Shown: positions 23,541 through 35,889, counted from the first letter of the stretch. The stretch is 64,000 nt of DNA from Cokeromyces recurvatus (GCF_025118155.1 NW_026251410.1:124001-188000), one strand, 5' to 3'. The notes: generated by a model not told the origin, from the sequence alone. Made by a program: numbers and translations.

Positions 23541-24353
23541 TTAAAAAGGATACAAAAACTGGTCAAATTGCACTTCTTTCATGTCAAATGGTAACACTGT
23601 ACTTGGTTCTCTGTCTCCTTCATTCAAATGCTTGTCAGAAAGTCTATTACTAATGGTATTAAGAGAGTTGATTCTATTTTTTTGTTGTTGTTGTGTTTAT
23701 ATGAAAAAAAAAAGATAAGGCAGAATAAGAACTTGAGTCACCTGCAAATCTTTTATTATGATAATCCTGTCATTGTTTGTACAAAATATATATGAATCTA
23801 CAAATTGTGATATTAAAGTAAAAATAGTCTTAATAGATGGTTTTATAATTATCCACTATTGCTACGATATCTACTCTTTACGGTCCCCACATCCCAGTGT
23901 ATACATACCTGGTCTACTGATATACTGAGTCTTATAGTGTCAAACAAAAATACTAACTGGATGATGAACGTGCTCCCCTTCCATTAGGAACATTTATATC
24001 AGCAAATGGTAAAACTATAAATGAAGTACAACTATAAATGAAGTACAATCTTTTGCTATCGTATTTATGAAGGCAATACATTATTTAGAGTAACAAAGAT
24101 CGTCTCTAGGGTATAAACAACAATGTTATAGGATCCTTTTTCATTATATCAGTCATATTATTATTATTATTATTTTCACTTTTGTAAAGCCAATACGACT
24201 TTTCTTTGTAGACTTTACTTGAATTAACGAGCTGATGAAGTCTTGCCTAAAGTAACTATACCTCTTCATCCTATATATTGGATTCAGTCTTGAATGAATG
24301 CATTTGTTGGCAGACAGTGCTGCTATAGTATATCTAAATATATTTTTTTTCAC
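23541..24353 (-). pseudogene. Broken gene of unknown family on the minus strand
   Basis: Separate protein-like segments lie in order on the minus strand: 24353..24153 (with YTIAALSANKCIHSRLNPIY and FRQDFISSLIQ), about 24085..23957 (AFINTIAKDCTSFIV then LPFADINVPNGRGARSSSS), and 23673..23541 (INSLNTISNRLSDKHLNEGD to a TAA). The middle segment is put out of frame by an exact 17-bp tandem duplication at 24013-24046. The last segment is preceded by a splice-acceptor-like AAATAG. The pieces cannot be joined into an open gene, so this is called a pseudogene; that they belong to one gene is inference. Confidence 0.45.
24013..24046. repeat. Exact 17-bp tandem duplication
   Basis: The 17-mer AACTATAAATGAAGTAC occurs twice back to back (24013-24029 and 24030-24046). 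On the minus strand it shifts the reading frame within a protein-like segment. Confidence 0.95.
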
Positions 24354-24383
24354 TCACTTTTGCTTATGTCGTTGTCTTATTTT

Positions 24384-24418
<35 letters not shown>

Positions 24419-24545
24419 GGCCAAGAATAATAACGCTATGTATATAAAAGTATAAGCTTGAAGGAAAAAGTTAATTTAACGTGTAACTAAGAAAAATATT
24501 ACATCATCCAACTGAACACTGTAGTAGTTGCTTACTCTGTCTGTC

Positions 24546-24586
<41 letters not shown>

Positions 24587-25070
24587 GTTCATGTTTCTAT
24601 ATAAAGTTAATTTTTATCTGATGCTTCTTTTCCATTATTAAACAACATGAACAAATAAAAAGGAAAAGAGTTGCACTATTGATATTGTCTGACCTATTTG
24701 GGAAACAAGGGAAATAATTGAATGTAACAGCTCTGTAAAATAAAAAAGCCTCTCAAGTAACACAGCAGTAGCAATAGGTTTCTTTACCTTAATTAAGAAA
24801 TAAATGACAATTTATAATCAATTCATATGACTTTTTACTATTTTATTGAACATAATAAGGGTTTTTCTTTTAAGAGGCAGTTATGTGCAACAACCAGAGT
24901 CAACAGATTATGCACGTGCGTAGTTATATCCTATAGATGATTATATTTATTAAAGTAGTAGGATAGAAATAGGAATAATATCAATGCACCAGGCAAAATA
25001 ATAATAATAATAATAATAATAATACATAATAAATAAATAATATAAATACAAGTTGTTGGCTTAAATCTTT
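24354..25070. other. Intergenic region downstream of the homeobox gene
   Basis: About 720 bp with an A run (24401-24417), a 43-nt T run (about 24552-24594) and an (AAT)n run near 24999-25023. No coding signal seen. Confidence 0.5.
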
Positions 25071-26159
25071 TTAACTTCTTCTTTGTGATGTCATTCTTTT
25101 TTGTGGTGGATATTTAGTAGGTGATAGAATTTCTGTAACTGACCTCTTTCTAAGCCTTCGATTCTCATTATCATTTACAACTACTACTTTAATAAAATAG
25201 TTCATTTTAATACAAAACAAAAACAAAACTCACTACTATCTCTATTTTTACCTAAATTGTTATGATAAGGCATAATAATATCTAATTCGTTTTTTTTGTT
25301 TTTATTTTCTTCTTCTTGCTCTTGCTCAAGCATGGATTGTAAAATTCGTCTTCTTGCATTTATAAACCAATTACTGATTTGATTCAAGTTTAGATTTGTT
25401 TCAGCCGCTAATGCAGCCTTTTCCTCTTCGGTTGGATACGGGTGCTTTTTATGTTTGGATAGCCAATCACGAAGGATAGCTGTCACAGCTTTTGGCAGAT
25501 TCCCACGTCGGCGTTTATTTGTATTTGTTACTGTGGTTACCTTTTTATCTGATTCATCTTCTTCTTTAGGAGATGGATAATGAATTGGCTTAGGTAATAA
25601 ATAATGAGGAGGACTTGGAGAGGATATAAGTGAAGGAACAGGGGAAGAATGATCTAATGATACATGGTCTGAATATAATCAAGTCATTTTACACACATAT
25701 ATATATTTTTTATCCTTTAATAAATCATAAATGATGATTACCTCTAGACCAAGTAATGATATCTAACCAATATCTTCCATTTGCTTGTAACATAGTATGT
25801 ATTCTCTTTTTATGTTCTTCAAGATAAGCTGGGTCATTACCACATGATATATGAACGTGCTGAAGATCACCTGATCCAGTATTTATAAACTGATGATCAT
25901 GAAATAATATGACAGGGCTAAAAGTGCGTCGTAACTTTTTATTTTTTTTTGTAAAAAAGCCAAAAAAAAAAAAAAGGTAAGAAACAACAAAAAAAAATAT
26001 ATTTCATTATTATCAACAAAAGAATATAAATAAATACACATTTATATATGTATTTATATACATAAATAAAGAAAAAAAAAGAAACCTCTATCTTATTATG
26101 GTATTTACCCTTTTATCGTTATTAACAAAAGTAGAAGTAGTAGATTCAAGTATTGACAT
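25071..26159 (-). CDS. TALE-class homeodomain transcription factor
   Basis: Four exons: 26159..26109, 25934..25742, 25668..25234, 25186..25071; 264 residues with consistent phases. A TALE homeodomain lies in exon 3: RRRGNLPKAVTAILRDWL, the three-residue loop extension in KHPYPTEEEK, and the recognition helix NQISNWFINARRRI. It is a DNA-binding regulator of the Tos8/Cup9 or TGIF type. Upstream, residues ~18-81 form a compact region (PVILFHDHQFINTGSGD, NGRYWLDIITWS) of unknown role, then a Ser/Pro-rich linker. The C-terminus after the homeodomain is Glu/Lys-rich and ends in a basic tail. The gene is flanked by long non-coding regions on both sides (about 4.4 kb and 1.6 kb), common around developmental regulators. 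Confidence 0.88.
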
Positions 26160-27257
26160 TATTAAATGAAGAAATATAAAAAGATGATGATGAAGTTGAA
26201 GATGGAGACAATAAATAAATAAATATATTTTTTTTTGACAAGCGGAGAAAAAAGAAAGAGAGAAAGGGAAAAAATAATAATAATAATAAAAAAAGAAGAA
26301 AGAAATGAGGTTTATATTTTATAAATATTTGATTGGTTCCATATATTAAATTTATTACAGAAAAAAAAAAAAAAAAAAAGGGGGAGAAGAAAAGGAATTT
26401 TAAAATATGACGATGAAAAGAAACCTTCTTCTGTACAACTGACTTGTAATTGCACGTTATATTTGTTTATAAATGTAAAGAAGTAAAAAATGGCGCTATG
26501 ACCAGTTTTTTTTAATTTTGGAAAAATTTGACAACATTTTTTTATTTTTATTTATTTATTTTTTGGTATAAACGTACGTTTTATTAGTCTTATAATACGT
26601 TTAATACTGTTTTAGTTTCTTTAAAACGTGAATTTATGCTACGTTGAAAAAAAAAATGATTCACACATTTTAGTGTCATATTTTGTGAAAATAAACAAAG
26701 TGCATAATTCAATTTTTTTTTATTATAATAATTAATTTTATGAAAATGTAAAAAAGGAAGAAGCAATAATACAATATGTATTAAAGGAAGGGATGCTATG
26801 ATGCAAGTTGACAGTGAAGCATCATCTCAGGTTGAGAACGTGACTAATTCTATACCTGTTATGGACCTTTAGTCAAGAGATAATAAAGAAATTTCCAATT
26901 GGTGAAACAACAATGACGAGCAGAAGCAGCAATTAAATCATGCGTTTTGAAGCACTTTTAGTATGAGCATATAATTCAGTGGTCAATGTCATATATATAA
27001 GATCTATTACAATACATCTACATATAATTATATACATGTGAAGGGTGAGTTGAGTAGTGTCCATAGTAATGACTGAAAGCCTTTTCCTCTCCTCTTCTTC
27101 CAAAAAGGAACAAAAGTTTAAAATAATAACCCTTGCTTTTATTACTACTCTTTTTCCCTTATGCAGCATGAATGACAACTTGACTCTAAAGAAGAAGATA
27201 GGATTGTATATCTCTTGAGAAAGATAATAATGGTAACTAATCCAAATCATGTACTCT

Positions 27258-27293
<36 letters not shown>

Positions 27294-27749
27294 CTATTTA
27301 ATATTCTTTAGCTGCTTATATTTATCTTGTAAATAACTATTTCTGTTAGTCTAATAGATTTTATCATACGAAATAAACTAAAGGTTGAACTCAGTACTAA
27401 AGATTTCCTTGATTTGATTGCACCAGAAAACTATCTACTTTTAGTCTTAAAAATAGATATTAACAGATGGCTTATTAAAAAAAGTGGCGATACCATTCAT
27501 ATGAAAATGTTAAAGAAGAATATCAATTACTAAAGACGAGTAAGGAAGCAGAACCTTTCTTTTAGTTTTTTTAACAACAAACTACAGAATGTTTGAGTTT
27601 AAGGAAAAGGCTCTAATTTCATTGGCCCAAAGTCCTGTTGATAAAATACAATTATGCTCTATTATTCGCTTTCTTATTTTATTTTATACACACATACACA
27701 CACACACACAGAGTATCTTTTTATTATTATTATTATATAATATTTATTT
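26160..27749. other. Intergenic region upstream of the homeobox gene
   Basis: About 1.6 kb. It contains A runs at 26361-26379, a 35-nt T run at about 27258-27293, and a protein-like remnant listed separately (27333..27533). Near 26798 a plus-strand frame starts MMQVDSEASSQVENVTNSIP but stops after 25 codons. The proximal part is the presumed homeobox-gene promoter. Confidence 0.4.
27333..27533 (+). pseudogene. Protein-like gene remnant
   Basis: An open frame without ATG, 66 codons, contains LKVELSTKDFLDLIAPENYL and INRWLIKKSGDTI and ends at a TAA. One base out of frame it appears to continue with LLKTSKEAEPFF. Composition is protein-like and unlike the surrounding AT repeats. A short frame from 26798 (MMQVDSEAS...) on the same strand may be an upstream piece. 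Family not recognised. Confidence 0.35.
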
Positions 27750-28475
27750 CTAAAGTCCCATTACTTCTTTAATTTGCTCTTTTCTATGTTCAATTTCAGT
27801 CTGAACTGTATTTATATTATGCATTAAATCATCCAATCCTTCATGGAACGATTTGCCTTCTGGACTTAACACTGCATTTACTTTAGCATCTAAATTATCA
27901 AGTGTAACAAATGAATCGACCTTTGAATACAATTTTGATAACTGTTTATGTCTTTCATTACGATGCATTTCCTCAAACGCTAATCTATTTTGAATTCTTT
28001 TCTCATTTCTTTCCTTTTGTACTTGTTGTTGAATTTTATCTAATGATAACATATTAACGATCTCTCTCGTATGTTCTTCTTGTTTCCTTTTTTCTTCTTC
28101 TAAACTTGCTTGAATTAATTTTGCTTTCTTTTCTCCTAATTCTATTCTTTCAGCTAATCTCATTTGCTTTTGTCCTTCCTTTTCTAATAATTCATGTGCA
28201 TATTGGTGACGTGTATGTTTAAGTTCACGACGATACAGCTTTTTGGGACTCTCTGTTAATATATCACTTTTCTTGCTCTCGTTGTTTTCAAGATGAGAGG
28301 TAAGCGAAAGTTTAATATCACGTCGTTTAGGATTCACTTTGGGAGTTTCTCTTGTACCTTCAGGAGCTTCAAAACCAGGGGCATATCCTTTACGACCTGG
28401 TAAATAATCTGTTGAAAGATATCGAAGTTGAAAAGTAGATTGAACTATATTTTTATTTTTAATAATCCTTAACAT
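27750..28475 (-). CDS. Mitochondrial small-ribosomal-subunit protein mS26 (Pet123-like)
   Basis: Single exon, 241 residues. It begins with a basic, Ser/Thr-containing presequence (MLRIIKNKNIVQSTFQLRYL). The rest is a long charged helix pattern: LYRRELKHTRHQYAHELLEK, then MLSLDKIQQQVQKE, and KLYSKVDSFVTLDNLDAKV near the C-terminus. The order of these elements (R-rich helix, S/TLDK motif, LY...F(I/V)T...L...KI segment) matches yeast Pet123, the fungal mS26 of the mitochondrial ribosome. Identity is by pattern only, without an alignment. It is one of several mitochondrial genes in the window and one of the few intronless ones. Confidence 0.7.
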   Translation of the reverse strand: MLRIIKNKNIVQSTFQLRYLSTDYLPGRKGYAPGFEAPEGTRETPKVNPKRRDIKLSLTSHLENNESKKSDILTESPKKLYRRELKHTRHQYAHELLEKEGQKQMRLAERIELGEKKAKLIQASLEEEKRKQEEHTREIVNMLSLDKIQQQVQKERNEKRIQNRLAFEEMHRNERHKQLSKLYSKVDSFVTLDNLDAKVNAVLSPEGKSFHEGLDDLMHNINTVQTEIEHRKEQIKEVMGL

Positions 28476-29533
28476 GTCTATTTTTTTTTTTTTTATAAAT
28501 GTATATAAAGAGTAATAGATGAAGAAACAGTAATAATAATAATAATAGGGGGGAGAATAAATATTTTTTTTTATGTGTATTTATTAATGTATATAAATGT
28601 TCAAGTGACAAGGGGCTTTGTGGGGGAGGGGGGGGAGGAACATATTGCAATTTTCGTCTCCTCCTCTTTCCCTCCCTCCCTCCCCCCCAAAAAAAAACAA
28701 TCTGGATTGGATAAATTGACAGCTATAATACTAAATCATGTATAAGCCACATTCTCAATGCTTTCATTCAAAAACGAACTTTTAATAACAAGTTCGTATC
28801 AAGTGTAAATGTATAATTTATCTTGCTTTCAATATAATATTTTGGGTTATTTACTACTAAAGCAAATAAGTCATGATTTCGTCTTCTTTTGACTAACTGC
28901 TAAGCTATCAAGTAAAATAATATGAAAGCAGCAGTGGATCACACTTTTTATAAATATATAAACAAGACAGAGACAGAGAGAGAGAGAGGACACCTTTTCA
29001 TCATAAAGTGTTAAACAAAATCTTAAACCAAAAGAGCATAAAAATTGGGAAAGATCAACTATGTAATTGAAAAGCTATAGTATTAAAAGTAGCTCACTGT
29101 ACAATATGGAAGTAAATTATTATATTAAATTAATTACCAATCTATTTCTTTTCGTTACTATTAAACAAAGAATGTATCTTTTTTTTTAAAAACAAAAGAA
29201 ATAAAAAAAAAAACACAGTAGTTATAGCCTTAATCTTGTTCCTTGACACACGCTGAGCGCTCAAAGGATATAAATGGCCCCACTACTTTGGTAATAGGAA
29301 AAAACCCCCAAAGTTAAAAGTTTATCCCAGCTGAATTCTGATGATGAAGTTATAAATGCTTTACTTCTTTAGTGACTAGTGGAATATAGTAACGTTTTAT
29401 TAACACATTATATTCCTAAAATATAATAATTATCATATTATTTGACAGAAAAAAAAAAAAAAAAGTGGCTGAATATTATAGTTTAATATCCGAAGCGATA
29501 GATTTCTCTGGAAGCAGCCAGAATAAATGAATG

Positions 29534-29582
<49 letters not shown>

Positions 29583-29663
29583 TTTGTGTATTTTTTTTTT
29601 TTTTTAAATAGATCTTATAGATTTAACTATTTATTTTAATTTAAAAAGAATAGATAATCAGTC
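28476..29663. promoter_or_regulatory. Divergent intergenic region (mS26 / fes1)
   Basis: About 1.2 kb between two start codons that face away from each other. It includes a G-rich/C-rich pair of blocks (28620-28638 and 28668-28688), an (AG)n run near 28970-28988, a 46-nt A tract (about 29534-29580) and a T tract (29591-29605) about 60 bp upstream of the fes1 ATG. No coding signal. Promoter role inferred from position. Confidence 0.5.
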
Positions 29664-30630
29664 ATGGAAAAATTACTTCAATGGGCTGTTAATAACAGTG
29701 ATAATAATGCTTTAGCAGAACAAGCAGCTGCTATCCGTCGAGGTGAAGCAAAGCCTGATCCCAAGAAATTTGATCCAAAAATCATTGAAGCCATCTTGGG
29801 TAAAGACGATGCTACACGTATGAAAGGTAAATTACATAATAAAGAACCAAAAAAAAAGGTGCTTGAAAATTAACGACTCATTTCGATTATAATTATTATT
29901 TTTAGAGGCTGTTGAATGTATAAGTAATCCTGAAGATACACTTGAAAATAAAGAAATTGCTCTTGATAACTTGGAATTGCTCATTGAAGGTATCGATAAC
30001 GCTCGTAATATTGAGAACATGAAGTTATGGCCTGCTATTATTAAACAATTAGAAGCTAAAGAACCAGAGGTCCGCAAAGGTGTTGCTTGGGTATGTGGTA
30101 CCGCTGTTCAAAACAATCCTCAAGCTCAAAAGGCCTTTTTGGAGAATGGTGGTTTAGAACCTCTTTTAAAATTATTAAAAGAAGATGAAGATGCATCTGT
30201 ACGTAACAAGGCACAGTACGCTATTTCTGGATTTTTAAAACATCATCAAGCAGGTGTTGAAGCATTTGAAAAACTAAATGGTTTCGATATCTTACAAGAT
30301 ATACTCAAGACTTCAAAGGAGTCCAATATGGTTAGAAAAGTCGTATTCTTATATAATAGTCTTGTCTTTGACGATAATACCAACTGTTTAACAGAGCGTT
30401 TAATTAAGAATGGAACTTTACAAGAACTTCAAAGAATTCTTGTTAAATACACAACTGAAGAAGAAGATGAAGATATGGTGGAAAAGACGTTACGTACGAT
30501 TCATACTATCATTACAAAGACTAACACAACTCCTTCAAATGAATTAAAGGAACAATGTAAAATTGCAAAGGATAAATATGGTGCTGATAACTTGGGTTTA
30601 GTAGATTCCGAATGGAAGAGTTTGTTATAA
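29664..30630 (+). CDS. fes1: Hsp70 nucleotide-exchange factor Fes1
   Basis: Two exons: 29664..29826 and 29906..30630; 295 residues, the size of yeast Fes1 (290). It promotes ADP release from cytosolic Hsp70 (Ssa) and so client release. The N-terminus (MEKLLQWAVNNSD, RRGEAKPDPKKFDP) carries the Fes1-specific segment, followed by armadillo-type repeats: VRKGVAWVCGTAVQNNPQAQ, ENGGLEPLLKLLKED, VRNKAQYAISGFLKHH. The gene ends 94 bp from the stop of an Hsp70-family gene on the other strand, so the two could be influenced by each other's transcription. Confidence 0.95.
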
Positions 30631-30724
30631 ATGTAAATAATAATAATGATAATGATAATGATAATAAAAATTGTGTGATATACGTTTATGTATGTATATA
30701 ATAAATGGGTATTTTTTTCTTTTT

Positions 30725-32833
30725 TTAATAATCGGTATTAAACGTGCATGTTGTACTGTAAGTTTTGCCACGAATAACTGCTTCAACTCTTAATTCAACC
30801 TCACCAAAATACATTTTAATAGACAAATCTACCTTTTCGCCTTCCATAACACCTGTTAAAGAGGGCATAGGTATAGTAAAATTAGCCACTTTATGTACTC
30901 CAGGACTTGTCGTGTATCGAGGCTGTTCTTCTGTGTCTGCAGCATATAATATGCATGTTGTATGATGAGGATAATACGCAAAGAAGTCTTTACTTACACA
31001 ATTATCAATATCAAGAGGCTGTCCTCTTTTCACATAAACTGAAAATCGATTATCACATCGTACTTTACCATCAGCACGAATAATTTTATAGCTGGGCGGA
31101 TCAATACCTTCTTCAAATGTAGTTGTCGTATCGATGCCATACCAATATCTAGGAATACGTGTGGTCACTATACGAGGATTCAAGCCAAAATAAACAGCAC
31201 CACGTACGACTGCAAGTTCACAACGAGGAGGTACTGCTACTAAGCCTATCCTTGATCCAAACTCACTTTGAACACATTCAAATAAGTAATTTGAAGAACC
31301 AAATCCGCCTACTAAAAACACTGCTTGTAAAGATCCGGCTTTCTTCAATTGATCCTCAATCAACTGTATAACTTCCTTCACAATAGGATTAAATACGTCT
31401 GTTTTAAGCTCAGCTGCTGTCAAGCAAAGTATACCCTCCTCTAAACCAATGACAGGATTTTTAAGCAAACCTAAATTCATAGATGCAGGAAGCGAAATGA
31501 ATTGATCTTCAATTCCATCAAATTGTGGCTTGATAAGATCTACAAACGTATCCATCATCATTTCAAAAGCAGATGCGGGAATGGATGATAAATATTCTTT
31601 AAACTTCCTTTTTAATAATTTACGCATACGACGATCTAAAAACACAGAACCACAAGATTGGCCATGGCCTTTTGTACATTCCTTTAATTTCCTTCCGCTG
31701 TTCTCATCAATTTCAAAAACAATCAAGTCTACAGTACCACCTAATGCATCATAATTAAATTAAATTTAGCTGAGTATATATGTATATTTATATGTATGTA
31801 TCTTGCAAGTTTTATTTTATTTTATTTTATTTTATTTTACTTTATTTTATTTTTTTTTTTTTTTTTTTACCTCCAGCATCACAAATCATAAATTTATCTC
31901 CATGCCCAAGATTAAACTGTTCACATTTCTTTTCACAATAAAGAGCAGCAGCTTCAGGCTCAGAAATTAACATGAGTCTATCACGATCGTCATTCTCGTT
32001 AATTAACCCAGCTTTAATAGCTGCATCACGCATAGTATTCTTTGCACGATCAGACCACATTGCAGGTACAGTTAAGCACTATATATGTATATAAAGATTA
32101 CGATGGTTAATTAAGTCTGAAGAATCAACCTTACGTATTTGAATTGATGTTGACTGTAATTACGTGCAAAGCCCTTTTTTAATTCATGAACAACATGTTC
32201 ATGAAAAGCTTTAAGATAATCGGCAATTGCATCAACTATTGATAGACCATTCGGCAAAGGAGGTAAATCTTTAGCAATATTTTCATCGAGATAAAGTTTA
32301 TACTGTTTTAATAAAATTGAGTTACGAGATGTTGGACGTTGCATTTCGATGCGAGCAGCATTACCCCATTGTGTCATTTGATTTGCATTACCATGGTAGA
32401 AATTTAAAGTAGGTGTCTTCTATTTGTGGTTAGTTACCTGTAATAACAAATATATAATAGGTTTGCATACCTTAGGATATACATTGCTGTTCTGTTTTGG
32501 CCTTTTATTTCATATATTTATAAATGTATATAAAAAAGGAAAAAAAAAAAAAAAAAAGAGAGAGAAAGAGAGAGAGAGAGAGAAACTTGTATTGTTAATC
32601 TACTCAAAGCGTTGAAAACAAGTCATTTTTATTTAGATTTTACCATCTTACAATATCAACTACCTCTTCATTTTGAATGTAAGCATAAGCGCATCCTGAA
32701 AAAGTGGTACCTTTTTCATTTGTTATAATTTCAATCTTTTTTATTGTCTGCTAACAACATTTTATAATTCATTTTAAAGCTTACCAAAATCAATACCAAT
32801 TACAACGGGATAATCGTTATAATAGTTATTCAT
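30725..32833 (-). CDS. Hsp70-like ATPase-domain protein, HSPA12 type
   Basis: Five exons: 32833..32785, 32695..32652, 32419..32135, 32078..31871, 31740..30725; 533 residues. The Hsp70/actin ATPase fold is visible: the first phosphate loop VVIGIDFG, the connecting sequence LTVPAMWSDRAK, the LISEPEAAALY segment, the second phosphate loop ICDAGGGTVD split by an intron, and the adenosine loop VFLVGGFGSSNYLF. The C-terminus lacks the normal Hsp70 substrate-binding domain and ends in a beta-rich segment, as in HSPA12-type proteins, a family often expanded in fungi. Substrates are unknown. Intron 4 begins GTAAAA with a long A run and then a (TAAAA)n repeat. It is convergent with fes1. Confidence 0.87.
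31809..31856. repeat. (TTTTA)n microsatellite in an intron
   Basis: About eight to nine copies of TTTTA with one C substitution, followed by a T run that abuts the 5' splice site of intron 4 of the HSPA12-type gene. Confidence 0.9.
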
Positions 32834-32941
32834 ACCAATTGTCAATCTATTGCAAGTTATAAGGAAATAGTAATAATAATAAAAAGGACAGTTATTAAAA
32901 AAAAAGAAATTAAATATTTTATTATTACAAGTAATAGTATC

Positions 32942-35412
32942 TCAAGGAAGACAATTTATATTTCGATAAGGTGAATTTAAATTATAAATTTCATTGCATA
33001 AAATAGGCCAAGTAATTGAAATTGTACCCTTTTCTCTTTGTTCTAACTGTAACATTTCATACATAAATTTAAGATTTGGTTGAATGATAACGTTTAATCT
33101 TCGTGCTCGAACAAACAAATAAGCTTGTACCAACGTATATTGTAAATGCTTCATGATATAGCAAATCAAAATAGCTGCACTTCGACTCACACCTACTCTA
33201 CAATGAATGAGGCATGTTGTGCCTTTTAAACGAGCATCCTCTTTATAAAAAAAAATGAGTCATATTTATATGTAATATTCTTTACTTTATCCTTCTTGCT
33301 TGTTCTTACCAACAAATCTTACAACAGAATCTAAACGACTTTGAATTGAATCAATTCCGTCATCGTATAAATTATCCAAAAAAAGTAAATTAAACTCCTT
33401 GTCACTTAAATCTGCATTTTCACCCACACTAACTATATGAGTTATATTAAGTACTTTTAACATTTCTGGATTAGTGGCATGGTTCAAATTGCCCAGGTAT
33501 AAAAAGGATAATATTCTTGATGGAAAAGATCCTTCAAACCGAGGGGAATAAAACCATGGATATAGTTCTTCTTCTTCTTTAGTGGGGGACAATTGTAATT
33601 GTTTGTAAATATTATCAGTTGGTAATGCATTGCCCATTTCTGTATTAGAAATTGCATTTATATATGCATCACCAAGTAATGCTCGATTATTTGTTGTTTT
33701 TAATGGAGTTGGTGGTGTTGTTAAATGTTGCATTTCCATCATATCGTCATCGCTATCATCGTTATCATCATCATCATCGACATCATCAATATCTTCCTCC
33801 TCCTCGTCAAACTCATATTTTACTGTAATTTCTTCTTTTGTTATAGTAGCAGTATCCAATTTTTTAGTATCATTTACCATAATAGTCTGACCATTATCTT
33901 TTCTATTGGATCCTACATTTTGAGTTGCAAGTGTTGTACTCTTCCTTCTTTTTGGTTGAGGTTCGAGACTTTCATGATCTTCAAATAAGGCATGTTCGAT
34001 TCTACGCAACGTAGGTACATCGGCTGCATAAACAAAAAAGGAGCGGATTCTCTGTAAATAGAGATAGGCTTCAGGCAACTGTAACTTTTGATGAAACATA
34101 ATCCAACTTAAAGCTAACAAGCTTGATTCAGTGTATCCATCTGAACAGTGTATCAAAATCCTACGATCTCGAGAGGACTGTTCTTCCATGAATTGCAACA
34201 GTTGTAACAAGTGTGTAAAGAATGTTTGAAATTCATGCTCTTCATTAGGAACTCCTGTGGCATAAACATCAAAGTGAATTAGTTCTGAAGGCATTTGTCC
34301 ATCTTTTAATTCATTCAGTGTTTCACGAGCTAACATTAACGTAGATGGTAGAGGCATATCAGCCAGATCATGTGCTTCAATACAAATCGAAAAATGATGT
34401 GGATTAGGATTTTCATCATTATTAAAATCAGAAAAAAAAGAAGAAGATAAAGGATCCATTTCTTGTATAGTAATTGGCACATCTTGTGTGTTTCCGAGCT
34501 AACATAAATATATCAATAAATATGTATATATTTATATATATATATATTCTTTCGTATGCTTTAGTTTTTACCCAAATATTTTTTGTAATCTCTGTTGCTT
34601 CACTCATTTTTCTCATTTCAGCAATTTCTAATTCCCTAAAATCTTTTCTTTGCAAAGCTGAACCTATTGAATCATAGAGAACGAATTCTGGATAATTGCG
34701 TTCAAACACTGAAAAATCATCTAATTTAATGACAAAAAAAAAAAAAGGTAGACAAAATTGAATTAATCATAAATATTGCATTTATTACAAGTAAAATATG
34801 GGTTTTACCTTCAATTATAATTGTTTTATATAAGATCCTGTTCGCATTTATAACAGCTCTTTTGCCAGCAGACTTTTGAACTGATTCTATCTGGTCTTGT
34901 CTCTCTTGATATAGCTTTTGTTGAGCAAGTGACAATAGTGTGGCTATTTTTCTTGCCTGTGTACCATACAGTACAATATCACAAATGGTAGCAAACCTCG
35001 ACACTTGATTACCAAAATTTCGTAAATTGATATTGGTTTCCTTATTGTAAGAGTTGATGAATTCATATTGATAAGGTGGTTCCATAAATAGGACTTGATG
35101 AGGTAAAACTGATTCAGTCAATCGAGCTGTGTGTTCGAGTTCTTGACAATGCATAATCATTAATCCACGGTAGTTGGGTACCATACTTCGTCTTACACCA
35201 AAAAATAAGTTCTGCTGATTGCTTAATCCATCAACACCATGAAGCCAAGGAAATAAAATATTATCTGGTAATGGAAAACGTTTGTAAGCTTCGTTGAATT
35301 GAGCAAATTGATGAGCTGTAGTTGTATATATATTATCATGTTCATGAATAAGGTACTGTTCAGGTATTTCAAACAATATACTACTATCTTCTTCTTTTGT
35401 AGGCGTTGTCAT
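32942..35412 (-). CDS. pps1: Dual-specificity protein phosphatase Pps1
   Basis: Four exons: 35412..34809, 34708..34572, 34498..33310, 33240..32942; 742 residues (yeast Pps1 807). The layout is that of Pps1: a ~250-residue N-terminal region (PWLHGVDGLSNQQNLFFG), a first phosphatase-like domain, a long acidic/disordered linker, and a C-terminal dual-specificity domain with the full signature HCRVGVSRS (Cys about residue 657). The first domain has HCSDGYTESS (Cys about 365): the C-x5-R arginine is replaced by Glu, so it is probably non-catalytic. In yeast Pps1 acts on Tyr and Ser/Thr sites and affects cell-cycle and TOR signalling. The start is preceded on its sense strand by a T tract of about 42 nt. 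Confidence 0.9.
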
Positions 35413-35448
35413 AGTGTGTTTTTTTTTTGTTTAGTTTTGTTTAGGTTT

Positions 35449-35451
<3 letters not shown>

Positions 35452-35493
<42 letters not shown>
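35452..35493. repeat. A tract (T on the pps1 sense strand) just upstream of pps1
   Basis: About 42 A on the plus strand, 40-80 bp upstream of the pps1 start codon. As poly(dA:dT) it probably marks the nucleosome-free promoter; that role is inferred. Confidence 0.9.
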
Positions 35494-35495
<2 letters not shown>

Positions 35496-35649
35496 AGTTA
35501 TATCAAAATATGACATTTTTTTAATAGGATTAAACTATGGGATTTGTTTAAAAAATTTTGAGATAAAAAAAAATGACCAATAAGCAAATAGAAGTAAGTT
35601 TTGTTGCTGTGGTATATAAAAAAAAAAATAAAAAAAATCAGGCGTCAAA

Positions 35650-35843
35650 ATGCAAGAGAATAAAGAAAAAAGCAGATTTAGTAACTGAAATACTAATATT
35701 ACTATAAAGACAATCATTTCATCAATTCGGCACCAAGGCTTTGAAGAGCAGGAAGTATTCGAATAATTCATTTTATGCAAGACTGTAGTACAGACAGTTG
35801 ACCAACGTTGAGACCAAGTGAAGATATCCTGTAAAAAAAAAAG

Positions 35844-35889
<46 letters not shown>

